Assembly: GCF_024168825.1 (NCBI RefSeq)
Contig: NZ_JALJWH010000001.1
Location: 1,116,001 to 1,180,000, forward strand
DNA: 64,000 nt
Origin: Paenarthrobacter sp. A20
GTDB lineage: Bacteria; Actinomycetota; Actinomycetes; Actinomycetales; Micrococcaceae
Reading direction: 5' to 3'
The notes beneath the pieces were generated by a model. That model searched no databases. It saw nothing but the letters and a program-made list of their open reading frames with translations, and was not told the DNA's origin. The stretch's first letter is position 1. Every line of letters starts with the position of its first letter. This document shows, one piece after another, positions 26,200 through 34,796 of this stretch. Both the position numbers and the translations under genes were made by a program.

Positions 26200-27482
26200 C
26201 GCGGAAGATCAGCTGTGTAGTCCGGGACGAAGCGCTGCATGTAGCCAGTGTCGTCCCTGGCTGTCATCTTGGCGTCCAGGTACTGCCGGTGGAGCTCGGC
26301 CAGCTTCTCCCGATCCAGCTCCACGCCCAAGCCCGTGCCGGTGGGAACGCGGACACTGCCGTCAACGAACTGCAGGACGCCCGGCTTGACCACGTCGTTG
26401 TGTCCGTTCCACGGGTAGTGCGTGTCGCAGGCGTATGTGAGGGCGGGCGTGGCGGCGGCAACGTGGACCATGGCGGCCAGGCTGATCCCCAGATGGGAGT
26501 TGGAGTGCATGGACAAACCTATGCCGAAGGTCTGGCAGAGGGTTCCCAATTCACGCGTGTGCCGCAGGCCGCCCCAGTAATGATGGTCGCCCAGGATGAC
26601 CTGGACCGAGTCCAGTTCCACGCTCCGCTTAATGTGTTGGAACGACACCACGCACATGTTGGTTGCCAGCGGCATGGCAGCCGTAGCCGCCACCTCGCCC
26701 ATTCCCTCGAGCCCCGGGGTCGGGTCCTCAAGGTACTCGAGCAACCCATCGGTTTCCCGGGCCACCCACTGGGAAGTTTCCACCGTCCAGGCCGTATTAG
26801 GGTCAAGCCGGAGCGGAAGGTCCGGGAACACTTCACGCAATGCTTTGATGGCTTCAATTTCCTGGGCCGGCGGGAAGACGCCGCCCTTGAGCTTGATGGA
26901 CTTGAACCCGTACTCAGAGATCATCTTCTGCGCTTGGCGCACAATGCCCGCGGGGTCCAAGGCCTCGCCCCACTCATCCGCAATGGTCGGTTTGCCGTCC
27001 ATGGCGGGATGCTCTGCCCACTTGTAGAAAAGGTACGCGCTGAAGGGAACCTCGTCCCGGACTGTGCCGCCGAGTAACTCGCTGACGGTGCGTCCCGTGG
27101 CGTGGCCTTGGATGTCCAGCGCCGCCACCTCGAACGCGGAGAAGACGGCGGCCTTTTCGAACGCGGAGAGGGTGGGGTCGAGGGCTTCGTAGATGAGGTG
27201 CTCCATCATGGACGTTTCAAAGACCCCCAGGCCCTTGATGGCGTTGGCGCCCACCGCCAGGTTGTCCAGCCGGCTTTGCCCGCCGGAGCACTCGCCTAAG
27301 CCCAGCAGGCCATTGGCGGTGCGGACCTCTATCACGACGCGGTGCACCAGCGGTTCGTGCACACCCACGGCATTCAACAACGGCGGGTCGGAGAACGCGA
27401 TGGGAGTAATGGTGATCTCGGTGATTTTCAGCCCGGCCGCTGTGGGGGCATGGTCTGAGGTGAGGGTGGTGCGGGTTTTCAT
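26193..27482 (-). CDS. gudD: glucarate dehydratase (enolase superfamily)
   Basis: A 429-residue enolase-superfamily dehydratase that turns D-glucarate into 5-dehydro-4-deoxyglucarate. The N-terminal capping domain includes GLGECSGGQSRLDN. The barrel has the KxK base motif (FKSIKLKGG), metal ligands around LRLDPNTAWTV and EYLEDPTPG, and the His/Asp region GIGLSMHSNSHLG typical of glucarate dehydratases. It has the full family length. It is followed by the unknown gene with a 7-base overlap, and the ABC permease gene lies 41 bases upstream. Confidence 0.93.
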   Translation of the reverse strand: MKTRTTLTSDHAPTAAGLKITEITITPIAFSDPPLLNAVGVHEPLVHRVVIEVRTANGLLGLGECSGGQSRLDNLAVGANAIKGLGVFETSMMEHLIYEALDPTLSAFEKAAVFSAFEVAALDIQGHATGRTVSELLGGTVRDEVPFSAYLFYKWAEHPAMDGKPTIADEWGEALDPAGIVRQAQKMISEYGFKSIKLKGGVFPPAQEIEAIKALREVFPDLPLRLDPNTAWTVETSQWVARETDGLLEYLEDPTPGLEGMGEVAATAAMPLATNMCVVSFQHIKRSVELDSVQVILGDHHYWGGLRHTRELGTLCQTFGIGLSMHSNSHLGISLAAMVHVAAATPALTYACDTHYPWNGHNDVVKPGVLQFVDGSVRVPTGTGLGVELDREKLAELHRQYLDAKMTARDDTGYMQRFVPDYTADLPRW

Positions 27483-27523
27483 TGAACTTCTTTCGTGGGA
27501 TTGGCGGGCGGGCTGGGCCTGTC

Positions 27524-28435
27524 CTAGCCCTTGGTGGCGCCCGCTGTGATGCCGCGGATCATGGAGCGCTGCAGGAAGAGGTAGACCAACAGGCTGGGGA
27601 TCATTGCCATGACGGCGCCGGCCAGCAGGACGCCGGGTCCAACCGTGGTGTCATTGCGGAGTACGGAGAGCGCAACTGTCAGGGTGTAATCGCTGGGATC
27701 ATTGGCTGCGATGAGGGGGAGGAGGTACTGGTCCCAGACCATCATGAAGCCGAAGATTCCAATCACGCCCAACGCGGGCTTGCAGAGCGGCAGGATGATG
27801 GCGAACAGCATGCGGAACTCGCCCACGCCGTCCAGCCTGGCCGCTTCTTCGATCTCGGCGGGGATTTCCTTCATGAACTCACTCATGATGAAGATGGAGA
27901 ACCCCCAGATGCCCACCGGCAGGATGACTGCCAGCACGGTTCCGCGCAGGCTCACTCCCAGAAGGGGGAGGTCGCCGAGCACCAGCGAGAGCGGGATGCC
28001 AATGATTTCCTCGGGCAGCATCATGGTGAGCAGCACCAACAGCAGGATGAAGGCCTGTCCGCGGAACTTCTTCCGGCTCAAGCTGTAGGCCGCGAACACG
28101 GATACTGTCATCTGCAGCAGTAGCCCGCCACCGGCGATCACCAGGGAGTTCAGCAGGTAGCTCCAAAGCCCCTGCTGTGACGCTGCCTCGAAGTTGGCCA
28201 GGGTGAAGGCCTTGGGCAGTAGCGTGATCTCGGTGGGGCTGCTGTTCCTGTCGAACGCACCCGAGATGATGGCAGCGAACGGCAACGCAAAGATGCAGAA
28301 AACCAGGATGCACAGCACGATGCGGAGCAGCATGTTCACGCTGAAGCCAGGGGACCAGCCCAGGGCCGAGTCGAAGCGGGAGGACGACGACGGCCGCTTG
28401 GTCCGTGCCGGGGTGCGGGTTGTGGTGGTGCTCAT
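27524..28435 (-). CDS. sugar ABC transporter permease, MalG type
   Basis: A 303-residue inner-membrane permease with about six spans. The conserved cytoplasmic EAA loop that contacts the ATPase is seen as EEAARLDGVGEFRMLFAIIL. The ATG at 28435 overlaps the stop of the MalF-type permease by four bases, which fixes the start; the longer frame is an artefact. With the other permease and the binding protein it should import a uronic acid. No ATPase gene is in the operon, so a shared MsiK/UgpC-type ATPase encoded elsewhere is likely. Confidence 0.93.
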   Translation of the reverse strand: MSTTTTRTPARTKRPSSSSRFDSALGWSPGFSVNMLLRIVLCILVFCIFALPFAAIISGAFDRNSSPTEITLLPKAFTLANFEAASQQGLWSYLLNSLVIAGGGLLLQMTVSVFAAYSLSRKKFRGQAFILLLVLLTMMLPEEIIGIPLSLVLGDLPLLGVSLRGTVLAVILPVGIWGFSIFIMSEFMKEIPAEIEEAARLDGVGEFRMLFAIILPLCKPALGVIGIFGFMMVWDQYLLPLIAANDPSDYTLTVALSVLRNDTTVGPGVLLAGAVMAMIPSLLVYLFLQRSMIRGITAGATKG

Positions 28436-29379
28436 CGTTCCGCCTTTCGTCGGGCCAGGAGTTGGGTGCCCACCGTGAGCAGGAGCGTGACCACCAGAAG
28501 CAGCACCGCAGCGGCCGAGGCCACGCCGATGTCGTTGCGCTGGAAGCCGAGTGAATACATCCGCGTCATCCAAACTTCCGTGGAGCCGGCCGGACCGCCA
28601 CCGGTGAGCACATACACTTCCGTGAAGCTCCTCAGGCTCCGGATGGCGGCAAGCGTCAGGACGATCACGATCGCCGGACGCAGTGCCGGCAGGGTGATGT
28701 AGCGCAGGCGCTGCCAGACGGTGGCGCCATCCACGCCGGCCGATTCGTACAGGGCCCGGTCGATACCGGCCAGTCCGGCCAGGATGATCACCATGTTGTA
28801 GGGGGCGCCGTTCCAGATCCCGACGACGGCGATTGACCCCAGTGCGGTGTCGGTGCCGTTCAGGAACTGCAGGGGTCCCAGTCCCACCCAGCTGAGGATG
28901 GTGTTCAGTGGGCCGTCGGCGGTGGGGAAGTAGAGAATACGCCAGATTTCACCCACTACCGCGAGTGCGGTGACCACGGGAAGGAAGATGGCGGTGCGCA
29001 GGAACCACAGGGACTTTGCCTGCCCCTCAAGGAGGAGGGCCAGGACGAATCCGACCACCAGGGCGCCGACCGTCTGGGTAAGCCCCAGTATTACGGTGTG
29101 GCCCAGCGCATCCATGAAGCGGGCGTCGGTGAGAACGCTGGCGTAGTTGTCCAGGCCGACAAAAACGTCGCCCAGGAAGGGCTGGACCTTGAAAAGGCTC
29201 AGCCGGATTCCCTCCAACATGGGGATGAATTTGAAGTACAGGGCCAGGACGGCCGCGGGAACCAAGAACACCCAGACGGCCAGCATGTGTGCCCGGTTGC
29301 TTTTCCTGCGTCGCTTGGGCGGGCTGGGCCGCCTTGCCTGAGCCGGCATTGCCGCCGGCTTTGTTGGTGCTGAGGTCAT
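28432..29379 (-). CDS. sugar ABC transporter permease, MalF type
   Basis: A 315-residue membrane protein. The first span is AVWVFLVPAAVLALYFKFIP, and the EAA loop is seen as ESAGVDGATVWQRLRYITLP. The N-terminal 28 residues are basic and cytoplasmic. It overlaps both neighbours by four bases (ATGA), the mark of a tightly coupled operon. It is the partner of the MalG-type permease for uptake of the substrate held by the binding protein. Confidence 0.93.
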   Translation of the reverse strand: MTSAPTKPAAMPAQARRPSPPKRRRKSNRAHMLAVWVFLVPAAVLALYFKFIPMLEGIRLSLFKVQPFLGDVFVGLDNYASVLTDARFMDALGHTVILGLTQTVGALVVGFVLALLLEGQAKSLWFLRTAIFLPVVTALAVVGEIWRILYFPTADGPLNTILSWVGLGPLQFLNGTDTALGSIAVVGIWNGAPYNMVIILAGLAGIDRALYESAGVDGATVWQRLRYITLPALRPAIVIVLTLAAIRSLRSFTEVYVLTGGGPAGSTEVWMTRMYSLGFQRNDIGVASAAAVLLLVVTLLLTVGTQLLARRKAER

Positions 29380-30710
29380 GACTTGGCGTTCTGGCTCGTC
29401 AGTTCTTCGTTGATGGCGTTATCAAGGTCCTTCAGGCCCGATGCCACGTTGTCGCCTCCGCAATCCGAGACGATCTTGTTCAGGGCCTCGGCAGCGGCCT
29501 GCTTGATGGGCACGAAGTTGATGGCGGACGGGAACGCCTTGGAGGAGTTCTGCAGGGCGTCCTGGACCACGGTCCAGCGGGGGTCGTTGTACACGTCCGC
29601 GGCGTTGACGTCACCGTTGACCGGTACACGGACGATCGGCTGCTTGCCGGCGGTCATGCCAGCCTTCTGGCCATCTGCAGATACCAGGTAGTCGATGACC
29701 TTTTTGGTCTGTTCGGGTTTACCGTTGCTGGCAGTGACGTAGATGTTTTCGCCCTCTGCCAGGACGGTGTTGTCCACGGAACCTTTGGGAGCCTCGACAA
29801 CCTCGTAAGCGTCCTTGCCCAAAGCCGTATCAAAGGACGAGAAGTTGTAGGGGCCGGTAAGGATGATGCCGGTTTTCCCGGTCTGGAAGAAGGGCGATGC
29901 CACGCTGGTGGCGGCTGTGAGGGCGCCCGGCTGGGTGTTGCCCGGGGTGCAGAATTGCTTCTTGATCCAGGTGACGCCTTCCTGGGTTTCGGTACTTGCT
30001 GCGGTAGCCGTGAACTTCCCGTTGCCCTCGTCCTTGAGGTAGGAGCCGCCGTTCTGCCAAAGGTAGGAGGACGCCCACCATCCCAGGTAGCCGCGCTCTG
30101 TGGAGCCCGGTACGGTCATGCCGTAAGTGTCCGCCTGCCCGTTGCCATCTGGATCCTGCGTGGCGAACGCGGTTGCAAGCTTCTCAAGGTCCTCTTGGGT
30201 CTTTGGAATCGGCAGGCCCAGCTTCTCGCGCCAGTCCTTGCGGATCATGGTCACCATGGTCTGCCGGGAGAAGGGAACGCCATAGGTGGCGCCGTTCAGG
30301 CCCTTGGCCTCGTTCCAGAGGGCGTCTGCAATCTTGTCGTTTCCCTCAACCGTGGATTTGTCCACCTCCACCAAGTATCCCTGCGCGGTGTAGTTGCCCA
30401 GGGCGGCCGAATCGTTGATGACGATGTCCGGGAGCTTCTTGGAGGCGGCGCGGGTCTGAAGCTGTTGGTCAAGGTCCGGCACGCCCTGGAAATTCACCTG
30501 TACTCCGGTCTTGGCGGTGAACTCCTTGAACATGGCTGCATAAGTGGTGGCGGCATCGGTGCCTGCGCGGGCCCAGACCTCGATGGGCTGGCCGTCATCC
30601 GTGGCTGCGGGGGCTGAGGAACCGCCGGCACTGCAGCCGCTCAGCACTGCGGCGGCCGTTACGGCCACTGCCAAAACAGTGCGGGACTGCTTCCTGAATT
30701 TTGAATCCAC
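29376..30710 (-). CDS. extracellular solute-binding lipoprotein (uronate importer)
   Basis: A 444-residue family 1 (MalE-type) binding protein. The signal peptide ends in the lipobox VLSGC, so it is anchored outside the membrane. The mature protein starts with a Ser/Ala-rich linker and has the usual EVWARAGTDAATTYAAMFKE opening and a hinge typical of sugar-binding members. It is the first gene of the minus-strand operon, with a promoter at 30901-30929. A uronic acid ligand is inferred from the pathway genes downstream and the divergent uronate dehydrogenase. Confidence 0.9.
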   Translation of the reverse strand: MDSKFRKQSRTVLAVAVTAAAVLSGCSAGGSSAPAATDDGQPIEVWARAGTDAATTYAAMFKEFTAKTGVQVNFQGVPDLDQQLQTRAASKKLPDIVINDSAALGNYTAQGYLVEVDKSTVEGNDKIADALWNEAKGLNGATYGVPFSRQTMVTMIRKDWREKLGLPIPKTQEDLEKLATAFATQDPDGNGQADTYGMTVPGSTERGYLGWWASSYLWQNGGSYLKDEGNGKFTATAASTETQEGVTWIKKQFCTPGNTQPGALTAATSVASPFFQTGKTGIILTGPYNFSSFDTALGKDAYEVVEAPKGSVDNTVLAEGENIYVTASNGKPEQTKKVIDYLVSADGQKAGMTAGKQPIVRVPVNGDVNAADVYNDPRWTVVQDALQNSSKAFPSAINFVPIKQAAAEALNKIVSDCGGDNVASGLKDLDNAINEELTSQNAKS

Positions 30711-30900
30711 CCTGATTCTCCTTTTACTTCTCTTGCTTCAACCGAGTAATTGTCGCCGCAAATGAATGTGGCCCTGCTGGCCGTGCTTTGAGGAACGGCA
30801 GCGATGCAAACAGCGAACCGCCAGCGTCCGGCGGCTGGAGCCATTCTCTTTGCTTGTTTATATATGTAAAACGCTGTTACCATGTGAAACCTACTTCATG

Positions 30901-30929
30901 AGAGTATGATTTGGATCACGGAGTGTCAA
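30901..30929 (-). promoter_or_regulatory. promoter of the uronate transport/catabolic operon
   Basis: On the minus strand TTGACA (30929-30924) and TACTCT (30906-30901) are 17 bases apart. A plus-strand TATGAT (30905-30910), the likely -10 box of the divergent udh-iclR transcript, overlaps it. One bound regulator could therefore control both directions. The IclR protein encoded next door is the natural candidate. Confidence 0.55.
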
Positions 30930-30943
30930 CCGTTGGAGGAATC

Positions 30944-31777
30944 TTGTCTGCAGCACCCCAAAGAGTGACCATTGCCCTCACCGGCGGTGCGGGAATGATG
31001 GCCACGCTGCTGAGGCCCCACCTCGCTGCAGCCGGTTACATGGTCCGGCTGGTGGACCTTGCCGCAGCCCCGGACCCCCAACCAAACGAGTCTGTCCACG
31101 TTGGCTCCGTGACGGATCCGGACTTCATGGGGGCTGCGCTCAGGGACGTTGGGGCTGTCATCCATCTAGGTGGCCTGCACCGCGAGAAACCCTGGGCCGA
31201 ACTTGTGTCCACCAACATCACCGGCACCCAAGTGACTCTGGAAGCGGCCCGGCAGAACGGCGTCGAACGTGTCCTCTTGGCAAGTTCCACCCATGCCGTA
31301 GGCTTCCACCCCACCGAAGCCGCAGCCCAGGACTCAGTGCTCACGCCCCGCCCGGACACCTACTACGGTGTCAGCAAGGCGGCCGTGGAAGCGCTGGGGA
31401 GCCTCTACGCGGACAAATACGGCATGAAAGTGGTCAGCGCCCGCATTGGCACCGGCGGTGAAGAACCTGGAAACCTGCGGACGCTCGGGTCTTGGCTTTC
31501 GCCAGCGGACTCCTTCCGCTTAGTAGAGGCTACGCTCAACGATTGTGGCGCCCCAGGGCATCACGTGGTGTGGGCCGTTTCGGCGAACACCCGCGGGTGG
31601 GCCAACCTTGAAGCGGGAAAACGTATTGGATTCGAACCGCAGGATGACGCCGAGGCCTTCGCCGCAGGGGTGGATACCTCGGCCCGGGACGCGTGGGCGG
31701 AACTATTGGGCGGCGCCTGGGCCAGTGATGGCCATAGGGTGGGAGTGGACAACTACCCACACCCGGCATCCACATGA
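30944..31777 (+). CDS. udh: uronate dehydrogenase
   Basis: A 277-residue short-chain-type dehydrogenase that oxidises glucuronate or galacturonate to the aldaro-lactone with NAD+. The cofactor loop is LTGGAGMMATLLRPHL. Further marks are VIHLGGLHREKPW, the Ser in LASSTHAVGF and the catalytic YYGVSK. The TTG at 30944 is chosen because GGAGGA lies just upstream and the transcript predicted from TATGAT starts about 27 bases before. The frame is open to 30911, and GTG 30965 is an alternative. The stop overlaps the frame of the iclR gene. It supplies glucarate to gudD. Confidence 0.88.
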   Translation: MSAAPQRVTIALTGGAGMMATLLRPHLAAAGYMVRLVDLAAAPDPQPNESVHVGSVTDPDFMGAALRDVGAVIHLGGLHREKPWAELVSTNITGTQVTLEAARQNGVERVLLASSTHAVGFHPTEAAAQDSVLTPRPDTYYGVSKAAVEALGSLYADKYGMKVVSARIGTGGEEPGNLRTLGSWLSPADSFRLVEATLNDCGAPGHHVVWAVSANTRGWANLEAGKRIGFEPQDDAEAFAAGVDTSARDAWAELLGGAWASDGHRVGVDNYPHPAST

Positions 31778-31818
31778 CAGGCCGGGTCAGGTCAGGGGGG
31801 AATGTGGAAGGGGGATCT

Positions 31819-32619
31819 GTGACAGCTTCGTTGGAGGCACAGTCCGGCGCGGCCGGCGACGTCAAAATGGTTAAGTCGGCGGAACGAACCATCGCTATTC
31901 TAGAGCTCTTGGCCGGCGCACCGCAGCCGCTTACCACGGCGGAAATCTTCAAGCTGACGGGCTACCCGCGGTCCAGCCTGCACTGGTTGCTGTTGACGCT
32001 GCTGGAGCTCAACTGGATAGAGCAGACGCCCGAGGGCGCCTACCGCATAGGCACCCACGCGCTGCTGTGCGGCACGGCCTACCTGGACCGGGACCCGGTG
32101 ATGGAGCATGTGTCAGCCGTTTTGGAAAAGGTCCGCAACGCCACTACCTTCACCACGCACTATGCCCGGCTGGACCGCTCTGACGTCATTTACCTGGCTA
32201 CCCGGCAGGCAGTTGATCGCCGCCGGCTTTCCTCCCGGGTGGGACGCAAGTTGCCCGCCCAGGTGACTGCCTTGGGGAAGGCCATCCTCTCCGAGTACAC
32301 CGACGCAGAGGTTCGGCAGCGGATAGGCGATGGACCGTACGCGCAGATCACCCCCAACTCCGTGCCGGACTTTGAAGCCCTGCAGCGCGAACTGGCCGAG
32401 TTCCGCAAGGCCGACCACGCCATCGAATGGGAGCAGAACACGGTGGGTCTCTGCTGCGTCAGCGTGGTGGTTCCTTACCGGATCCCCGGTACCGACGCCA
32501 TGAGTTGTTCCATCCCGAAGGAACTCGCTACGGAAGAGGTCCTCCGCAGCACGGTGGCCGCCCTCAAGTCTGCGGCAGCGGAGCTTGCCAGGACGCTGCG
32601 GGCGGCCGGCATCCGCTAA
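31819..32619 (+). CDS. IclR-family regulator of uronate genes
   Basis: A 266-residue regulator. An N-terminal winged helix-turn-helix (SAERTIAILELLAGAPQPLT; TGYPRSSLHWLLLTLLELNW) is followed by the IclR effector domain (LPAQVTALGKAILSEYTDAE and GLCCVSVVVPY). The GTG at 31819 has AAGGGGGAT upstream. An ATG at 31774 overlapping the udh stop (ATGA) is the alternative and would couple the two genes. Co-transcribed with udh and divergent from the importer operon, it probably responds to a uronate or a pathway intermediate. Confidence 0.88.
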   Translation: MTASLEAQSGAAGDVKMVKSAERTIAILELLAGAPQPLTTAEIFKLTGYPRSSLHWLLLTLLELNWIEQTPEGAYRIGTHALLCGTAYLDRDPVMEHVSAVLEKVRNATTFTTHYARLDRSDVIYLATRQAVDRRRLSSRVGRKLPAQVTALGKAILSEYTDAEVRQRIGDGPYAQITPNSVPDFEALQRELAEFRKADHAIEWEQNTVGLCCVSVVVPYRIPGTDAMSCSIPKELATEEVLRSTVAALKSAAAELARTLRAAGIR

Positions 32620-32725
32620 CGGCCGTGTCCCCAGCAGCCCCATGGCCGACGTCACACAGGTCCGGATTGGGGCCCAGCGGCGTGTAGGTTAGGCGCCCTG
32701 ACACGCGCGAGCCTAGCCTAGAAGC

Positions 32726-33448
32726 ATGGCCAACAAGGGTAAGCAGCAGTCGACCGCGCGCTCATCAGCGCCGGCGAAGGGTGCTGCCCGCGGCTCATCC
32801 GGTGCCGGTACGCCGGGCAAAAGCAGCCCGACCAACAGGCGCAGGCCCAGTCCTGCCGTGTATCGCCGTCGTCGACAGGTAGTTTTTGGTGCGCTGCTGC
32901 TGGTGATCATGATGATCGTGGTTGCTGCGGTGGCCATTACTGGGGCGCTCACTGGGCAGTCCGGGCCGCAAGCCGTCACTACCCCGGAAGCCTCCCAGGC
33001 ACCCACGCAGGGCAGCGCCCCGTCAGGTACGCCGTCACCCTCCGCTTCTCCCACGCCAGTGTGCGACTTCAACCTCATGACCGTCGCCGCCAAAACCGAC
33101 AAGCCTGCCTACGGTGCGGAGGACAAGCCGCTGCTCACCATGACCATTACCAACGGGGGCGCAGCCCCCTGCGAGGTCAACGTGGGCACATCCCAGATGG
33201 AATACCTGGTGATGAGCGGCGGAGACCGGATCTTCTCGTCCAAGGACTGCCAGACCGGCGGCGAGGACCTCATCAAGACCATCCAGCCCGGCAAGAGCGA
33301 AACCGCGAACTTCCCTTGGCAGCGCAACCGGACACTGGAGGGCTGTGGTGCGATCAACGCCAAGCCCGGTGGCGGCGGGGCCTACTACACCTTCGAGGCG
33401 CGGCTGGGAAACAAAGCCAGCCCCAAAGCCGTGTTCCAGCTGAATTAG
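32726..33448 (+). CDS. membrane-anchored extracytoplasmic protein, unknown
   Basis: A 240-residue protein. Its roughly 50-residue basic, Ser/Gly-rich cytoplasmic N-terminus ends in RRRR and is followed by one membrane span (VVFGALLLVIMMIVVAAVAI). An extracytoplasmic Pro/Ser/Thr linker leads to a domain with about four Cys (VCDFNL, CEVNVG, KDCQTGG, EGCGAIN). It looks like an immunoglobulin-like fold. Convergent with disA; a membrane protein occupies a similar place next to disA in mycobacteria. Function unknown. Confidence 0.75.
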   Translation: MANKGKQQSTARSSAPAKGAARGSSGAGTPGKSSPTNRRRPSPAVYRRRRQVVFGALLLVIMMIVVAAVAITGALTGQSGPQAVTTPEASQAPTQGSAPSGTPSPSASPTPVCDFNLMTVAAKTDKPAYGAEDKPLLTMTITNGGAAPCEVNVGTSQMEYLVMSGGDRIFSSKDCQTGGEDLIKTIQPGKSETANFPWQRNRTLEGCGAINAKPGGGGAYYTFEARLGNKASPKAVFQLN

Positions 33449-33484
33449 TCACCGCCGAACCAGCGTTCGACGGCGGCAGCCGGC

Positions 33485-34561
33485 TTAGAGGAACCTGTCC
33501 AGGAGGCTGGCCTCGGCCATGCGGCTCAGGCCCTCGCGGACTGTGCGGGCACGCTGATCGCCGATGCCGTCCACAGTCATGAGATCGTCAATAGTTGCTG
33601 CCATGAGGTTCTGGAGCCCACCGAAGTAGTCCACCAGCCGATCGGCCACAGCTTTGGGCACTGACTTCAAACCGGACAGCAGGCGGTAGCCCCGCGGCTG
33701 GACCACTGCGTCCAACTGCTCAACCCCGCCAGCGAAGCCAATGATGTGGGCAATACGGCTGAGGTCGATCAGTTCCGTCGGTCCAAGGTTGAGGAGCGCC
33801 TGGACGGCTTCCTCTATTTCCTCAGGCGAGGCGTCCGGGTCCGAGTAGTCGCGGATGATGACGTCGCTGCCGGGCCCGCGGCCCATGGTGAGTTCTTCCA
33901 CCTGGAGGGAAAGGAGCCGGCCATCTTCGCCAAGTTCCAGCACGTACTGGGCGATTTCCTCGGAGATGCGCCGGACCATTTCCTGGCGCTGGAGGGTGAC
34001 TGCCACGTCCCGGACGGTAACGAGGGCTTCGATTTCGAGGGCTGAGAGGGAACTGGTGACCTGGTCCAGCCTGGCGCTGTACCGCTCGAGGGTTGCCAAG
34101 GCCTGGTTGGCGCGGGCAAGGACCTTCTCGGACCCCTCCAGCACGTGCCGCAGGCCGTTCACGTAGAGCGCGATGATTTGCATGGACTGGCTGACGGAGA
34201 TCACGGGAACGCCGGTCTGGATGGCCACGCGCTCAGCCGTGCGGTGCCTGGTGCCCGATTCCTGGGTTTCGATGCTTGAATCCGGGACCAACTGGACTGC
34301 GGCGCGGACGATGTTGCTGGCGTCCTTGTCACAGATGATGGCGCCGTCCATCTTGGCCAGCTCACGCAGGCGTGTGGGCGAGAAGTCGATGCCGATATCG
34401 AATCCGCCCGAACAGATGGAGTCGATGGTGCGGTCGTAGCCCAACACGATCAGGGCGCCGGTCCGTCCACGGAGGATGCGTTCCAGGCCATCACGCAACG
34501 GAGTTCCGGGTGCGACTCTGGCCAGGGTCGCCTTAAGCGACTCTTCCGGGCTCCGGGCCAT
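33485..34561 (-). CDS. disA: DNA integrity scanning diadenylate cyclase DisA
   Basis: A 358-residue octameric enzyme that makes c-di-AMP from two ATP and scans DNA for branched structures. The DAC domain (about residues 1-145) has the DGA motif at 72-74 (MDGAIICD) and the RHR motif at 105-107 (GTRHRTAER), both intact. A helical linker follows, then a C-terminal RuvA-like helix-hairpin-helix domain (MTVDGIGDQRARTVREGL). In many Gram-positive genomes disA adjoins radA. Here about 10 kb of catabolic genes separate them. Confidence 0.96.
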   Translation of the reverse strand: MARSPEESLKATLARVAPGTPLRDGLERILRGRTGALIVLGYDRTIDSICSGGFDIGIDFSPTRLRELAKMDGAIICDKDASNIVRAAVQLVPDSSIETQESGTRHRTAERVAIQTGVPVISVSQSMQIIALYVNGLRHVLEGSEKVLARANQALATLERYSARLDQVTSSLSALEIEALVTVRDVAVTLQRQEMVRRISEEIAQYVLELGEDGRLLSLQVEELTMGRGPGSDVIIRDYSDPDASPEEIEEAVQALLNLGPTELIDLSRIAHIIGFAGGVEQLDAVVQPRGYRLLSGLKSVPKAVADRLVDYFGGLQNLMAATIDDLMTVDGIGDQRARTVREGLSRMAEASLLDRFL

Positions 34562-34796
34562 AGGGTTTCCCTTCGAAGGTGCAAGCCACGGCTCACAGAC
34601 AAGCTGAATCCGGCGTCAGCGGGCACTCACAAAAAATGCCCCAAAGACGACAAGCACCATGATAGGGCTTCCGGGCACCGTTAACCGCACCAGCAAGCCG
34701 CAAAGTGGGTCATTTCGTTATCTTCGGGGATGCCCGGAAAGTGGTTTGGCGGCCAATCGCCGGGACCCCCATTTCCGCTGATCAGCCGCCTGCCGC

